Below, one piece after another: positions 18,282 to 28,352 of a stretch of 64,000 nucleotides of DNA. Source of the DNA: Clostridiales bacterium (lineage in GTDB: Bacteria > Bacillota > Clostridia > UBA1381). Made by a program: the position numbers and the translations under genes. Every line of letters starts with the position of its first letter. Positions within the stretch are counted from its first letter, which is position 1. The notes beneath the pieces are model-generated. The model searched no databases. It saw only the letters and a program-made list of their open reading frames with translations, and had not been told where the DNA came from. Location: positions 33,011 to 97,010 of the forward strand of contig JAQXZB010000037.1 in assembly GCA_029226975.1 (NCBI GenBank), written 5' to 3'.

Positions 18282-20576
18282 TCAGTCAATCTTTAAAATC
18301 ATTTCAAGAATACGCTTTGCGCACTGTGCGGTCTGCTCTCTTGTGATTTCGCCGTTTTCCAGTCTTTCCAAAACTGCTTTCTCGTCCGATACGGGCATTC
18401 TTACATCGTTTCCGGCGGCTATTTCCTTTACATGGTCGGCATGGTTCCACCAGTCTGTGGTTACCATTCCCTTATAGCCCCATTCACCTCTTAAAATGCC
18501 TGTTAAAAGCTCCGCATTCTCCGAGGAACGAACTCCGTTTACAATGTTATAGGAGGTCATTATCATGCCCGGATTCGACTCCTTAACGCATATCTCAAAG
18601 CCCTTTATGTATATTTCTCTTAATGCTCTTTCCGATACAACCGAGTCCGAATCGGTACGGTTTGTTTCTTTATTGTTGCAGGCAAAATGCTTCGGGCAGG
18701 CACAGATATTTTCCGACTGAATACCTCTTACCTTTGCCGCCGCCATCTTTCCGGCAATTAACGGGTCCTCCGAGAAATACTCGAAGTTTCTGCCGCACAG
18801 GGGACTTCTGTGGATATTTAAAGCCGGTGTGAGCCATACGGCAAGGTTGTTTTCCTTTACCTCCAATGCTCCCGCTTTTCCGACCTCCTCCACAAGGGCT
18901 TCATTCCATGTGCAGGCAAGCATTGACGCTACCGGGAACGCCGTTGTGCTTGTCCCGCATTTCCTTTCAAGTCTTAATCCGGCAGGTCCGTCGGCGGTCA
19001 TTACTCTGGGTATGCCGAACTCCTCAACATCGCCCATGCCCATGGTGTTTGCCACACCCAAATTGGGCTGTCCGCTTACTATGTGAACAAGCTGTTCGTT
19101 GCTTAGCTGTGCGATAAATTCGTCAAGGGTGATTTTGCCGCACTCAACGTCCTCAAGCATATACTTTTCCTCGGGCTTGTCCGCCATGGTGTATGTGCAC
19201 TCAAAGCTTAACGGCTCACGCTCCGAGTTCTTTGCCGGGATATAGCTTCCGTCCGAGAGCATTCTCTTTTCAAGAGTTTTGGGCGGGCAGTATTCGCTAA
19301 GCTGCTTTGTGATTACATTATCGTCAAGAGTAAGCTTAAATTCCGCTTCCGCCACGTCCCTTACGGACTTACCCACATAGAATTTATATTCGCCCTTTTC
19401 CATTACATATGCGGATTTTTGTATCTGACCCAAATCGTCATAGGACGCCATAGCCTCTATTTCAAAGGACGCAGTTACTCTGCACTCCTCGCCCGGTGCA
19501 AGCATGGGAGTTTTTGCGAATGCGCAAAGCTGTCTTTTCGGCTTTGAAATAACCCCTGCGGGTGCTTCAAAATAAACCTCCACAATTTCCTTGCCCTTAT
19601 ATGCGCCGGTGTTTTTAACCGCTGCGGTTACGAAAACAACCTTTCCGTTTGAGCAAAGGCTGATATTTGAAATATCAAAGCTTGTGTAGGACAGTCCGTA
19701 ACCGAAAGGATAAACAACCTTTTTGTCCGCGCCGGGAACGGTTTGGAAATATCTGTAGCCTACAAACACATCATCGCTGTATTTAACATAATCCTCCGAC
19801 TCCGCAAAGCCCTCCGATGAGGGATAATCGTCAAAGCTTGCCGCACAGGTGTCAACCAGTTTTCCCGAGGGAACAGCGTCGCCCACCAAAATATCAGCCG
19901 CCGCAAGACCGCCCAATGAACCGCCCTGCCAGATTAAAAGCGCCGCTTCGATTTTATCGTTATCGGCAAACCATGAAGCGTCAATCATTGCGCCGGTGTT
20001 GAGCATAACAATTACATGCTTAAAGTTCGCCAAAACGGTATCAACCATTGCCTTTTCGGTTTTGCTAAGATAAAAATAATCATCGTCCTCGCTGTTTTTT
20101 CTGTCCCAGCCCTCGCCGGAATAACGGTTTATTGTAATTATTGCCGTATCGGTAAACTCTGCCGCCGCTTTTACAAGCTTTTCGTCAAGCTCCGGCTCGG
20201 CAAACATTCCCGGCCACACGTCCTCGCCTTTTTTTAATTCGTTCTTTACATACGCATCGTAAAATGCCGAAAGCTCTTCAAAAACATCTACGCCGCTCTT
20301 TGTCTTAAGACCCTCGTAAATGTTCGTTACATGAGATGTGAAAACATCTCCCGACCCGCCGCCGCCTTTTACATAGTCAAACTGCGCTTTGCCAAATACC
20401 GCCAGCTTTGTTCCCTTTTTTAGGGGAAGCAGGGAGGAATTGTTCTTTAAAAGCACCGTTCCTTCCCAAGCCGCGCGCCTTGACAGCTCCAGGTGTGCAT
20501 CACATTCGGTGATGCGGGTTTTGTTCTGCCCCAAGGGCAGACAGGGCTGATATTTTGCTCTTGCCCATCTTTCCAT
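18282..20576 (-). CDS. GH3 beta-glucosidase, inverted domain order
   Basis: GH3 C-domain (AAWEGTVLLKNNSSLLPL...) at the N-terminus; catalytic N-domain (MTADGPAGLRL...CTWNEALVEEVGKAGALEVKENN...PALNIHRSPLCGRNFEYFSEDP) at the C-terminus; start MERWARAKYQ. Confidence 0.92.
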   Translation of the reverse strand: MERWARAKYQPCLPLGQNKTRITECDAHLELSRRAAWEGTVLLKNNSSLLPLKKGTKLAVFGKAQFDYVKGGGGSGDVFTSHVTNIYEGLKTKSGVDVFEELSAFYDAYVKNELKKGEDVWPGMFAEPELDEKLVKAAAEFTDTAIITINRYSGEGWDRKNSEDDDYFYLSKTEKAMVDTVLANFKHVIVMLNTGAMIDASWFADNDKIEAALLIWQGGSLGGLAAADILVGDAVPSGKLVDTCAASFDDYPSSEGFAESEDYVKYSDDVFVGYRYFQTVPGADKKVVYPFGYGLSYTSFDISNISLCSNGKVVFVTAAVKNTGAYKGKEIVEVYFEAPAGVISKPKRQLCAFAKTPMLAPGEECRVTASFEIEAMASYDDLGQIQKSAYVMEKGEYKFYVGKSVRDVAEAEFKLTLDDNVITKQLSEYCPPKTLEKRMLSDGSYIPAKNSEREPLSFECTYTMADKPEEKYMLEDVECGKITLDEFIAQLSNEQLVHIVSGQPNLGVANTMGMGDVEEFGIPRVMTADGPAGLRLERKCGTSTTAFPVASMLACTWNEALVEEVGKAGALEVKENNLAVWLTPALNIHRSPLCGRNFEYFSEDPLIAGKMAAAKVRGIQSENICACPKHFACNNKETNRTDSDSVVSERALREIYIKGFEICVKESNPGMIMTSYNIVNGVRSSENAELLTGILRGEWGYKGMVTTDWWNHADHVKEIAAGNDVRMPVSDEKAVLERLENGEITREQTAQCAKRILEMILKID

Positions 20577-20728
20577 GATTTTATCATCCTTTCCTTTTTT
20601 GCACCGGAAAAAATTTTCCCAAATGCTTATTTTATGCTTGAATTGTAGCATGGAATATGTTATAATTCAAGTCATAAGGATAATAAAAACAAGACAAAAA
20701 TCGCTGTCACAAAAAAAGGGGGAATAAT

Positions 20729-21520
20729 ATGCTTCCGTATTACGAATTACCCACGCGCAGTATTTTTCTTTCCCATGGAAAATGCTCGCAGAATTACCCG
20801 GCGCATTTCCATAACAGCTTAGAGATAACCTATTGTTTTTACGGAATACAGCCCATAAGGATTTCGGACAAGGTGTATGAGCTTAAGGAGGGTGACGCGG
20901 CGGTGATTTTTCCCAATACGGTGCATGAGCATATCCGCTGCGAAAACCCGCCCAAGACAAAAAGCCTTTCGATAATCTGCCAAAGCCGACTGATAAACAG
21001 GCTTGTGCCCTGCATAAATGACACCATTCCCCAAAACCCCTATATTACGGAGGTGCCGGAGGACACAAAGCGGGCGTTTTTTAGCATAACGGATGTTTCG
21101 GACGAGCTTGCCATGGTGGGCTGGACCTGTATTATCATATCCGGCTTGTTTTCGCGCTTAGAGCTTGTAAGCACCGACTACGCCGGCGAAACGGATATTA
21201 TACAGCGGCTTACCTCCTACGTGGCGGCAAATTTCACAAAGCCATTGACGCTTGAATACATAGCCCGCCAATTCGGAATGAACAAGTCCTATTTATCCCA
21301 TGTTTTTTCCGATAAGATAAAGATAAATTTCAGGGACTACATAAATACCATGCGTTCGGAACACGCGGCAATGCTTATCCGCTCCACCTCAAACGATCTT
21401 ACGACCGTTGCCTACGATTCGGGGTTCGGCTCTCAAAGAAGCTTTAACCGGGCGTTTATGTCGGCGTTTCACATGACGCCGTCACAGTACAGAAAAAGCG
21501 TATCGGGGTTAAGACCGTAA
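20729..21520 (+). CDS. AraC-family transcriptional regulator
   Basis: Cupin-like N-terminus and C-terminal AraC HTH (YIARQFGMNKSYLSHVFSDKIKINFRDYIN...VAYDSGFGSQRSFNRAFMSAFHMTPSQYRK); divergent from the GH3 gene. Confidence 0.95.
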   Translation: MLPYYELPTRSIFLSHGKCSQNYPAHFHNSLEITYCFYGIQPIRISDKVYELKEGDAAVIFPNTVHEHIRCENPPKTKSLSIICQSRLINRLVPCINDTIPQNPYITEVPEDTKRAFFSITDVSDELAMVGWTCIIISGLFSRLELVSTDYAGETDIIQRLTSYVAANFTKPLTLEYIARQFGMNKSYLSHVFSDKIKINFRDYINTMRSEHAAMLIRSTSNDLTTVAYDSGFGSQRSFNRAFMSAFHMTPSQYRKSVSGLRP

Positions 21521-21602
21521 AAATGAACAATAAACGCGTTTTTATTGAGTGACAACGGCGCACTTATATGATATAATTGAAAAAAAGAAAGGAATGATTA
21601 CA

Positions 21603-22592
21603 ATGTATATTGCAGACGAAAAAAGATATGACAAAATGAAATATAACCGCTGCGGAAAAAGCGGATTAAAGCTTCCGGCGCTTTCACTGGGACTGTGGCA
21701 TAATTTCGGAAGCTGTGACAGCTATGACAACATGGTAAATATGCTCACAACCGCCTTTGATTTGGGAATAACCCATTTTGACGCAGCCAACAACTACGGC
21801 CCATATCCCGGAAGTGCCGAGGAAAACTTGGGAAAAATCCTAAAAAACCAGCTTGCCCCCTACCGCGACGAGCTTATTATTTCCACAAAGGCGGGATACA
21901 CCATGTGGCCGGGTCCCTACGGCGACCATGGATCGAGAAAATACCTTATTGCAAGCCTTGACCAAAGCTTAAAGCGTCTGGGGCTTGATTATGTGGATAT
22001 ATTCTATCACCACCGCCCGGATCCTGACACACCCATGGAGGAAACCGCCGCCGCCCTTGACCAAATCGTAAGGTCGGGAAAGGCTTTATATGTGGGCGTG
22101 TCAAACTACAGCCCGGAGCAGACCCGAAAGATGGCGGATATTATGAAGGGACTGGGAACTCCCCTCATTATTCATCAGCCCAAATACAATATGTTCGACA
22201 GACAGCCGGAGGAGGCACTCTTTGACGTACTGGAATACGAGGGCATGGGCTCAATATCCTTTTGTCCCCTTGCTCAGGGAATGCTGACGGACAGGTACCT
22301 AAAGGGCATACCCGCCGATTCAAGAGCGGCAAAAAGCTCGCCGTTTTTAACCCGCGAGGGAATTACGGAGGAGAAGCTTTCAAAGATAAAGGCTTTAAAC
22401 GAGATAGCAACAGGCAGAGGTCAGTCCCTGGCACAGATGGCGTGTGCATGGAATTTAAGGGGCGGCAGACTTACAAGCGTGCTTTTGGGCGCGTCAAGAC
22501 CGGAGCAGATAATTGACAGCGCAAAATCCCTCACAAAGCTTGACTTTACCGAGGACGAGCTTGCGGAAATTGACAGAATAGTCAAGGATTAG
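21603..22592 (+). CDS. Aldo/keto reductase
   Basis: GLDYVDIFYHHRPDPDTPMEETAAALDQIVRSGKALYVGVSNY; AANNYGP. Confidence 0.95.
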   Translation: MYIADEKRYDKMKYNRCGKSGLKLPALSLGLWHNFGSCDSYDNMVNMLTTAFDLGITHFDAANNYGPYPGSAEENLGKILKNQLAPYRDELIISTKAGYTMWPGPYGDHGSRKYLIASLDQSLKRLGLDYVDIFYHHRPDPDTPMEETAAALDQIVRSGKALYVGVSNYSPEQTRKMADIMKGLGTPLIIHQPKYNMFDRQPEEALFDVLEYEGMGSISFCPLAQGMLTDRYLKGIPADSRAAKSSPFLTREGITEEKLSKIKALNEIATGRGQSLAQMACAWNLRGGRLTSVLLGASRPEQIIDSAKSLTKLDFTEDELAEIDRIVKD

Positions 22593-22722
22593 TGTATATT
22601 TTCAACAAAAACCGCATGGAAATTTCGGCACTCAATGTTAATAAATACTTGATTTTTTGGTAAAAAAGTGGTATACTGTTAGCGGGGTATGCGGGGAAAT
22701 ATTTGTGAAGCGGGGGCTTTAG

Positions 22723-23364
22723 ATGTACAGAAATTATATCAAAAGGATAACAGATGCCATAATGTCGGCAGTGGGACTGGTTGTTATTTCACCGGTGCTG
22801 CTTGTTATTGCTGTTTTGATAAAGCTTGACTCGCCCGGACCGGTGCTCTTTAAGCAAAAAAGAGTCGGCATGGGCAAGGGGTATTTTAATATTTTAAAAT
22901 TCAGAACAATGAGGTCCGACACACCGAAGAATGTTCCCACGCATATGCTTAAGGAGCCGGACCGGTACATAACGAAAATGGGCGCGTTTTTGAGGAAGTA
23001 TTCCCTTGACGAGCTTATGCAGATAGTGAACATATTAAAAGGGGATATGTCCTTTATAGGTCCGCGTCCCGCGCTGTGGAATCAGTATGATTTGATTGAG
23101 GAGCGCGACAAATACGGCGCAAACGACATAAGACCGGGACTTACCGGATGGGCGCAGATTAACGGCAGAGACGAGCTTGAAATTGATGTAAAAGCAAGGC
23201 TTGACGGTGATTATGCCGCTGTCCTAAGTTCAGGGCATTTTAAAGGCTTTTTGATGGACTGCCGTTGTTTTTTGGGCACGATAGGATGCGTTGTTAAAAG
23301 TGACGGAGTTGTTGAGGGCGGTACCGGTGAAATGAAAAAAAACGAGGAGCCGGTAAACAAGTGA
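22723..23364 (+). CDS. Priming sugar transferase (undecaprenyl-phosphate glycosyl-1-phosphate transferase)
   Basis: KRITDAIMSAVGLVVISPVLLVIAVLIKLDSPGPVLFKQKRVG...FRTMR...IGPRPALW...RPGLTGWAQINGRD. Confidence 0.95.
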   Translation: MYRNYIKRITDAIMSAVGLVVISPVLLVIAVLIKLDSPGPVLFKQKRVGMGKGYFNILKFRTMRSDTPKNVPTHMLKEPDRYITKMGAFLRKYSLDELMQIVNILKGDMSFIGPRPALWNQYDLIEERDKYGANDIRPGLTGWAQINGRDELEIDVKARLDGDYAAVLSSGHFKGFLMDCRCFLGTIGCVVKSDGVVEGGTGEMKKNEEPVNK

Positions 23365-23398
23365 AATCATTTAATTTTTGGGGAAAGGCGGAGATACC

Positions 23399-24250
23399 AT
23401 GGCACTGGGCTTGATGTATATAACGAATAACCCGCAGGTTGCCGCAATTGCACAGACTGCCGGTGTTGATCGTATTTTCGTTGATATGGAATATATCGGA
23501 AAAGAAGAACGTCAGGCGGGAATGAATACCGTTAAATCTCACCACACCTACCAAGATATTAAAAACATATCGGCGGTGACCCGAAACGGTAATTCCCGGC
23601 TGCTTGTCAGGGTAAATCCCATGCATGAGGCAGCAAAGGATTATTGTTCTTCAAAAGAAGAAATCGAAACCGCCGTTTCCTGCGGAGCTGATATTATTAT
23701 GCTCCCGATGTTTAAAACCTGTAAAGAGGTGGAGAGCTTTTTAAATATTGCATACGGAAAAGCAAAAACCATGCTGCTGCTCGAAACAAAGGAAGCCGCC
23801 CAAAAAATTGATGAAATAATAGCTGTCGGCGGCTTTGATGAGATACATATAGGATTAAATGACCTGCATCTTGCCTATGGAAAAAAATTCATGTTTGAGC
23901 TGCTTTCGGACGGGACGGTTGATCGGCTGGCATATAAGCTAAACAGCAATGCAATTCGGTTTGGTTTTGGCGGTATAGCCCGTATCGGCTACGGTACACT
24001 TCCTGCGGAATACATTATTGCGGAGCATTATCGGTTAAACTCGCAATCGGCTATATTATCAAGAAGCTTCTGCAATGCCAACACAATTGACGATACCCAA
24101 ACTATTCGCCGGTTATTTAACGAGGGAATAAAAAACATTCGTGATTTTGAAAAGAAAGCATCGGCTTATACAAGTGATGAGTATTTTAACAACCATAAAA
24201 CGGTAGTTTCGCTTGTGGAGAAGATTGTTGAGGGATTTAATGGAAAATAA
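23399..24250 (+). CDS. HpcH/HpaI-type aldolase family protein
   Basis: GVDRIFVDMEYIGKEER...LLVRVNP...ADIIMLPMFKT...MLLLETKEA. Confidence 0.8.
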   Translation: MALGLMYITNNPQVAAIAQTAGVDRIFVDMEYIGKEERQAGMNTVKSHHTYQDIKNISAVTRNGNSRLLVRVNPMHEAAKDYCSSKEEIETAVSCGADIIMLPMFKTCKEVESFLNIAYGKAKTMLLLETKEAAQKIDEIIAVGGFDEIHIGLNDLHLAYGKKFMFELLSDGTVDRLAYKLNSNAIRFGFGGIARIGYGTLPAEYIIAEHYRLNSQSAILSRSFCNANTIDDTQTIRRLFNEGIKNIRDFEKKASAYTSDEYFNNHKTVVSLVEKIVEGFNGK

Positions 24251-25418
24251 AAGCATTAAAATATGTGCGTTGACAACAATATCAAAAACAATGGATTGGT
24301 TTATTGTTGACTCTATGAGAAATTTAGCCAAAAACGGCTATGAGGTTACGCTTATCTGTGATATGGAGGACGGATTTGCACAAAGAAACAGCGATTATGC
24401 AGCCTGTATCAATCTGCCCATGAGCCGGGGAGCAAGCCTTAAGGATTTGCTTACTGTACCCTTTAAGCTTAGAAAGATATTTAGAAAAAACAAGTTTGAT
24501 TTAATATACTACACCTCTCCCAATGTATCGCTCTATGCTTCCATAGCGGGCTTTTTGGCGGGGATAAACACGCGCATTTACAGCCAGTGCGGACTGCGTT
24601 ATGTATCCTTTACCGGGATTAAACGAAGGATTTTTCGGTTGGTTGAGCGCATTACCTGTAAATTCTCAACCCACATAAGGGCGCAGAGTCCCATGAATAT
24701 GCAATTTGCCATTGATGAGAGGCTTTGTCCCGAAAGCAAGATTTCTGTTGTCGGCATAGGCGGAACGACAGGCGTGGATTTAAAGCAATGCGGCTCATTT
24801 GACCATAATAGGGCAAGGTCGGAATTAAGAAATAAATATAACATTCCAAAAGACGGGTTTGTCTTTGGTTATGTGGGAAGAATAAACAGGGATAAGGGCA
24901 TCAATGAGCTTATAGAAGCCTTTTGCTCTCTTCGGGAGAAGTACGAAAATATATATCTTTTGTTGGTGGGCATGATTGATGACACAAATCCCATAAGCGA
25001 GAACAGCATGCAAACAGCCAAAAGCAATCCGCATATTATTTTAACAGGCAATGTTCCCTCCGACCGGGTTTATTGTTATATGTCTATGTTTGATGTTTTA
25101 GTGCACCCTACATACAGAGAAGGCTTCGGCAAGGTTTTGCAGGAGGCTATGGGTATGAGCTTAGGAATTATTACAACCGATGTACCCGGTCCTTCGGAAG
25201 TGGTTGAGAACGGTGTGTCAGGCATACTGGCCAAAGTGAAAAATCCCGGTGATTTGGCAAAAAAAATGGAGTTTATGTACAACAACCCCGAACAAAGAGA
25301 AAAACTTGCATACGAGGGCAGAAAAAGAGCCGAAAAGTATTTCGACCGCCCGATTATGCTTAACAATATCCTGACAGATTTAAACAATATCATGTCAAAA
25401 GCAAGAGGAAACAAATGA
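24240..25418 (+). CDS. Glycosyltransferase family 4
   Basis: FGYVGRINRDKGINELIEAF...VHPTYREGFGKVLQEAMGMSLGIITTDVPGPSEVVENG. Confidence 0.93.
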   Translation: MENKSIKICALTTISKTMDWFIVDSMRNLAKNGYEVTLICDMEDGFAQRNSDYAACINLPMSRGASLKDLLTVPFKLRKIFRKNKFDLIYYTSPNVSLYASIAGFLAGINTRIYSQCGLRYVSFTGIKRRIFRLVERITCKFSTHIRAQSPMNMQFAIDERLCPESKISVVGIGGTTGVDLKQCGSFDHNRARSELRNKYNIPKDGFVFGYVGRINRDKGINELIEAFCSLREKYENIYLLLVGMIDDTNPISENSMQTAKSNPHIILTGNVPSDRVYCYMSMFDVLVHPTYREGFGKVLQEAMGMSLGIITTDVPGPSEVVENGVSGILAKVKNPGDLAKKMEFMYNNPEQREKLAYEGRKRAEKYFDRPIMLNNILTDLNNIMSKARGNK

Positions 25419-26392
25419 CAGGATTTAATTTTGAAGAAGAAAAAAACAAGGTTATTGAGGCCCTAACCCAAAACGGTCTTGATAACAAGCAGGCTCAGAT
25501 TGCCGCGGATTGTTTTGCAACCGCCGATTTATACGGTGTGACAAGCCACGGCTGTGCTGTTTTGCCCGCACATATTCAAAGGCTCAAAAGAGGCGGATAT
25601 AACCTTAACCCGTCTTTTAAAACAATTCGTGAAACGCCGTCCTTTGCAGTGATTGACGGTGATAATGCAATGGGTCCCGTTTCGGCGGCTTACTGTATGA
25701 ATTATGCGACAGACCGCGCAAAGACAAACGGTGTTTTTTCTGTGTTTAGCCCAAATAATAACACCTTCGGTCCCGCCTTTTACTATTCGCTTAAAGCGGC
25801 AGAGAAAGGATGCATAGCTTTTATCTGTTCAAACAGTCCCGCACAGATGGCACCTGTGGGAGGAAAGGAAAAAATGCTCGGAACCAATCCGTTTTCTATG
25901 GTAATTCCCGTACCCGGCGATGACCCGATTATGGTTGATATGGCGACAAGCGTTGCCGCAAAGTCAAAATTTAAGGAATATAAGGCTAAAAATCAACCGC
26001 TCCCTGACGGTTGGGCGCTTGATGAGAACGGAAATCCCACCAATGACCCTGATAAGGGAATACAGGGCTTGGTTCAGCCTATGGCAGGCTTTAAGGGATA
26101 TTCGATATCGATGCTTATAGATATTATGTCGGGTGTTTTATCGGGAGCTGCTTATTTAAACCGGGTCGGACGCTTTTACAGCGAGGACAACATGAATGTG
26201 GGATTTTACATAAGTGCGTTTTCACCCGAAATCATTTTGGGAGAAGAGTACAAAGAACGCATAAAGGATTTTGCGGCCTTACTTAGAAATTGTGAACCTG
26301 CAAACAGGCAGTCGGTTTGTCTGCCGGGTGATGACAGGATTATTGCGAGGGCAGAAAAATTGAATAATTCCGATAAAAGGAGAACGCCATGA
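25415..26392 (+). CDS. Ldh/malate dehydrogenase-type (Ldh_2) NAD(P)-dependent oxidoreductase
   Basis: ADLYGVTSHGCAVLPAHIQRLKRGGYN...MGPVSAAYCMNYA...GTNPFSMVIPVPGDDPIMVDMATSVAAKSKFKEYKAKNQPLPDGWALDENGNPT. Confidence 0.92.
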   Translation: MTGFNFEEEKNKVIEALTQNGLDNKQAQIAADCFATADLYGVTSHGCAVLPAHIQRLKRGGYNLNPSFKTIRETPSFAVIDGDNAMGPVSAAYCMNYATDRAKTNGVFSVFSPNNNTFGPAFYYSLKAAEKGCIAFICSNSPAQMAPVGGKEKMLGTNPFSMVIPVPGDDPIMVDMATSVAAKSKFKEYKAKNQPLPDGWALDENGNPTNDPDKGIQGLVQPMAGFKGYSISMLIDIMSGVLSGAAYLNRVGRFYSEDNMNVGFYISAFSPEIILGEEYKERIKDFAALLRNCEPANRQSVCLPGDDRIIARAEKLNNSDKRRTP

Positions 26393-27681
26393 GAATACTT
26401 GTTTTTACTGTTTCGTCTTGGAACAGCAAAGTCGGTTCAAATACTTGGGCAGCCTTATTGAACGGATATGATCCGTCACAGGTTGCCAACATATGTATTC
26501 GGGACGAAATACCGGACAGCCCGGTATGCTCTCGGTATTTTGGCATATCGGAAAACAAGATAATAAAAAGCGTTTTTAACCGTAAAATAAAAACCGGACG
26601 TGAAACAAGCGCTCTTAGTTCTTCAGCCTCCGACAATACCGACCTTGAGGAGCATAATACACGCTATCAAAAAATGACGGTTAAAAGACGGTATTCAATG
26701 CTCATGGCCCGGGAGCTTGTTTGGAAGCTGGGACGCTGGAAAACAAAGGAGCTTAACGATTTTCTTGATGATTTTCACCCGGATATTATTTTACATTCCA
26801 TGGAAGGATATATTCATTTAAACAGAATTATCGAGTATGCGATAAAGCGTACCGGGGCAAGGGCTGTCGGATACATTTGGGATGATAATTTCACATATAA
26901 GCAATATAAAAATCTCGGATACAAGGTATATCGTTATTTTCAGCGCCGGTCATTAAAACGCTTGGCGAGAAAAACCGATGAATTTTTTGCAATATCTCCG
27001 TTCACCAAATCAGAAGCGGACAAATTCTTCGGCATAAACTGCCATGTTCTGACAAAACCCTTATCCAAGATACCGACGGTTACGGAGTATAACGGTGCTT
27101 TGCCTATTCGTATGGTTTATACGGGCAATCTGCTTATCGGCAGAGATAAGAGTTTAATTCGCTTGTGCAGGGCACTTAAAGAAGTAAACAGTGACCGGGA
27201 AATGATATGTTTGGACGTTTACACAAAGACTGTTTTACCCGAGAGTGTATCGGCCAAGCTGCAAAGCAGCTATTGTCATATACATAAACCCATTATGCAG
27301 TCGGAAGCATTGAAGAAACAAAATGAAGCCGATGTTTTGCTGTTTTTGGAAGATATTGACGGCAAGGACGCTAAAGCTGCCCGCCTTTCATTTTCTACTA
27401 AAATCACAGATTATCTTTCGGCGGGAAAATGTATATTTGCCATCGGAAATTGTGACACGTCTCCTATGCAGTATTTTATTGAAAACAAGGCAGCGATTGT
27501 ATGTGACAGCGATGAAAAAATACTGCGCGGATTAAATCAGCTTACAGAAAATACGAGCATATTAAATGAATATGCCAAAAATGCTTGTGAAGCGGGAAAG
27601 AAAAATCATGACCCTCAATCAATTCGGAAATTATTGTTTGGGGTGCTTGACTGTGTATACACAAAAAATAAGGGGAAATGA
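26389..27681 (+). CDS. Probable glycosyltransferase
   Basis: GT-B-like organisation (MVYTGNLLIGRDKSLIRLCRAL...KITDYLSAGKCIFAIGN); ATGA overlap with previous CDS. Confidence 0.75.
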   Translation: MRILVFTVSSWNSKVGSNTWAALLNGYDPSQVANICIRDEIPDSPVCSRYFGISENKIIKSVFNRKIKTGRETSALSSSASDNTDLEEHNTRYQKMTVKRRYSMLMARELVWKLGRWKTKELNDFLDDFHPDIILHSMEGYIHLNRIIEYAIKRTGARAVGYIWDDNFTYKQYKNLGYKVYRYFQRRSLKRLARKTDEFFAISPFTKSEADKFFGINCHVLTKPLSKIPTVTEYNGALPIRMVYTGNLLIGRDKSLIRLCRALKEVNSDREMICLDVYTKTVLPESVSAKLQSSYCHIHKPIMQSEALKKQNEADVLLFLEDIDGKDAKAARLSFSTKITDYLSAGKCIFAIGNCDTSPMQYFIENKAAIVCDSDEKILRGLNQLTENTSILNEYAKNACEAGKKNHDPQSIRKLLFGVLDCVYTKNKGK

Positions 27682-27696
27682 TTTTTTCGTAAAAAA

Positions 27697-27733
27697 ATAA
27701 CGCCGATCCGTTAAAGCCGGCGTTATTTTAATA
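27697..27733 (+). terminator. Terminator of the glycan locus
   Basis: AATAACGCCG...CGGCGTTATTTT. Confidence 0.75.
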
Positions 27734-27772
27734 AAATAACTCACTTGTAATTAAAGGAGATGATGAAAATAA

Positions 27773-27982
27773 TTATGCGTAATGAAGATGAGCTTTAGGA
27801 TACGGAATTTCCTCGCCGTCCTCCAAAGCAACTTCAATCCATTCTTTAATTATTGTTTCGGCATTGGCAATTGCTTCCTGACGGGTTTTTCCATCTGCCA
27901 TGCAGCCCGGAAGGTCGGGAACTTCGGCGATAAAGGCATTGTCATCATCGCTCCAATAAAGGATAATTTCATAATTATACAT
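27773..27982 (-). CDS. hicB: HicB-family antitoxin
   Basis: YEIILYWSDDDNAFIAEVPDLPGCMADGKTRQEAIANAETIIKEWIE. Confidence 0.9.
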   Translation of the reverse strand: MYNYEIILYWSDDDNAFIAEVPDLPGCMADGKTRQEAIANAETIIKEWIEVALEDGEEIPYPKAHLHYA

Positions 27983-28235
27983 GGTTATCAGCTCCTAACT
28001 TGTAATTCAACATAATGTTACGGATTTGTTTGACTTGATAAGGCTTTGCAAAAGCCCCATTGGGCTGAATATTGATTTTTTCAGCAATTCCCTGTCGCGT
28101 GTATATGTAGTGATCACCTCTGATTCGCTCACGGAAACCCAAATATAACAATACACGCTGAATATCTCTGAATTTTATGTTTTTATCTTGATTACCGCTC
28201 AAAACAGAAGCAAGCAGCTTATCAATTTGTCCCAT
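27975..28235 (-). CDS. hicA: HicA-family mRNA interferase toxin
   Basis: KFRDIQRVLLYLGFRERIRGDHYIYTRQGIAEKINIQPNG...AKPYQVKQIRNIML; overlaps hicB. Confidence 0.88.
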   Translation of the reverse strand: MGQIDKLLASVLSGNQDKNIKFRDIQRVLLYLGFRERIRGDHYIYTRQGIAEKINIQPNGAFAKPYQVKQIRNIMLNYKLGADNHV

Positions 28236-28352
28236 TGCGGCTCTCCTCTGATTATATTATTTATGATAGACCGTTTTCAATGACTTTATACCTGTTTTTT
28301 CGGTACGTCCGAAGAATGCTTAATAATATTATAACACCATCGCAAACGGTTG

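Noticed and set aside
22600-22722. Possible riboswitch upstream of the sugar transferase
   Set aside because: Only a promoter-like TTGATT/TATACT was recognisable; no conserved structure seen.
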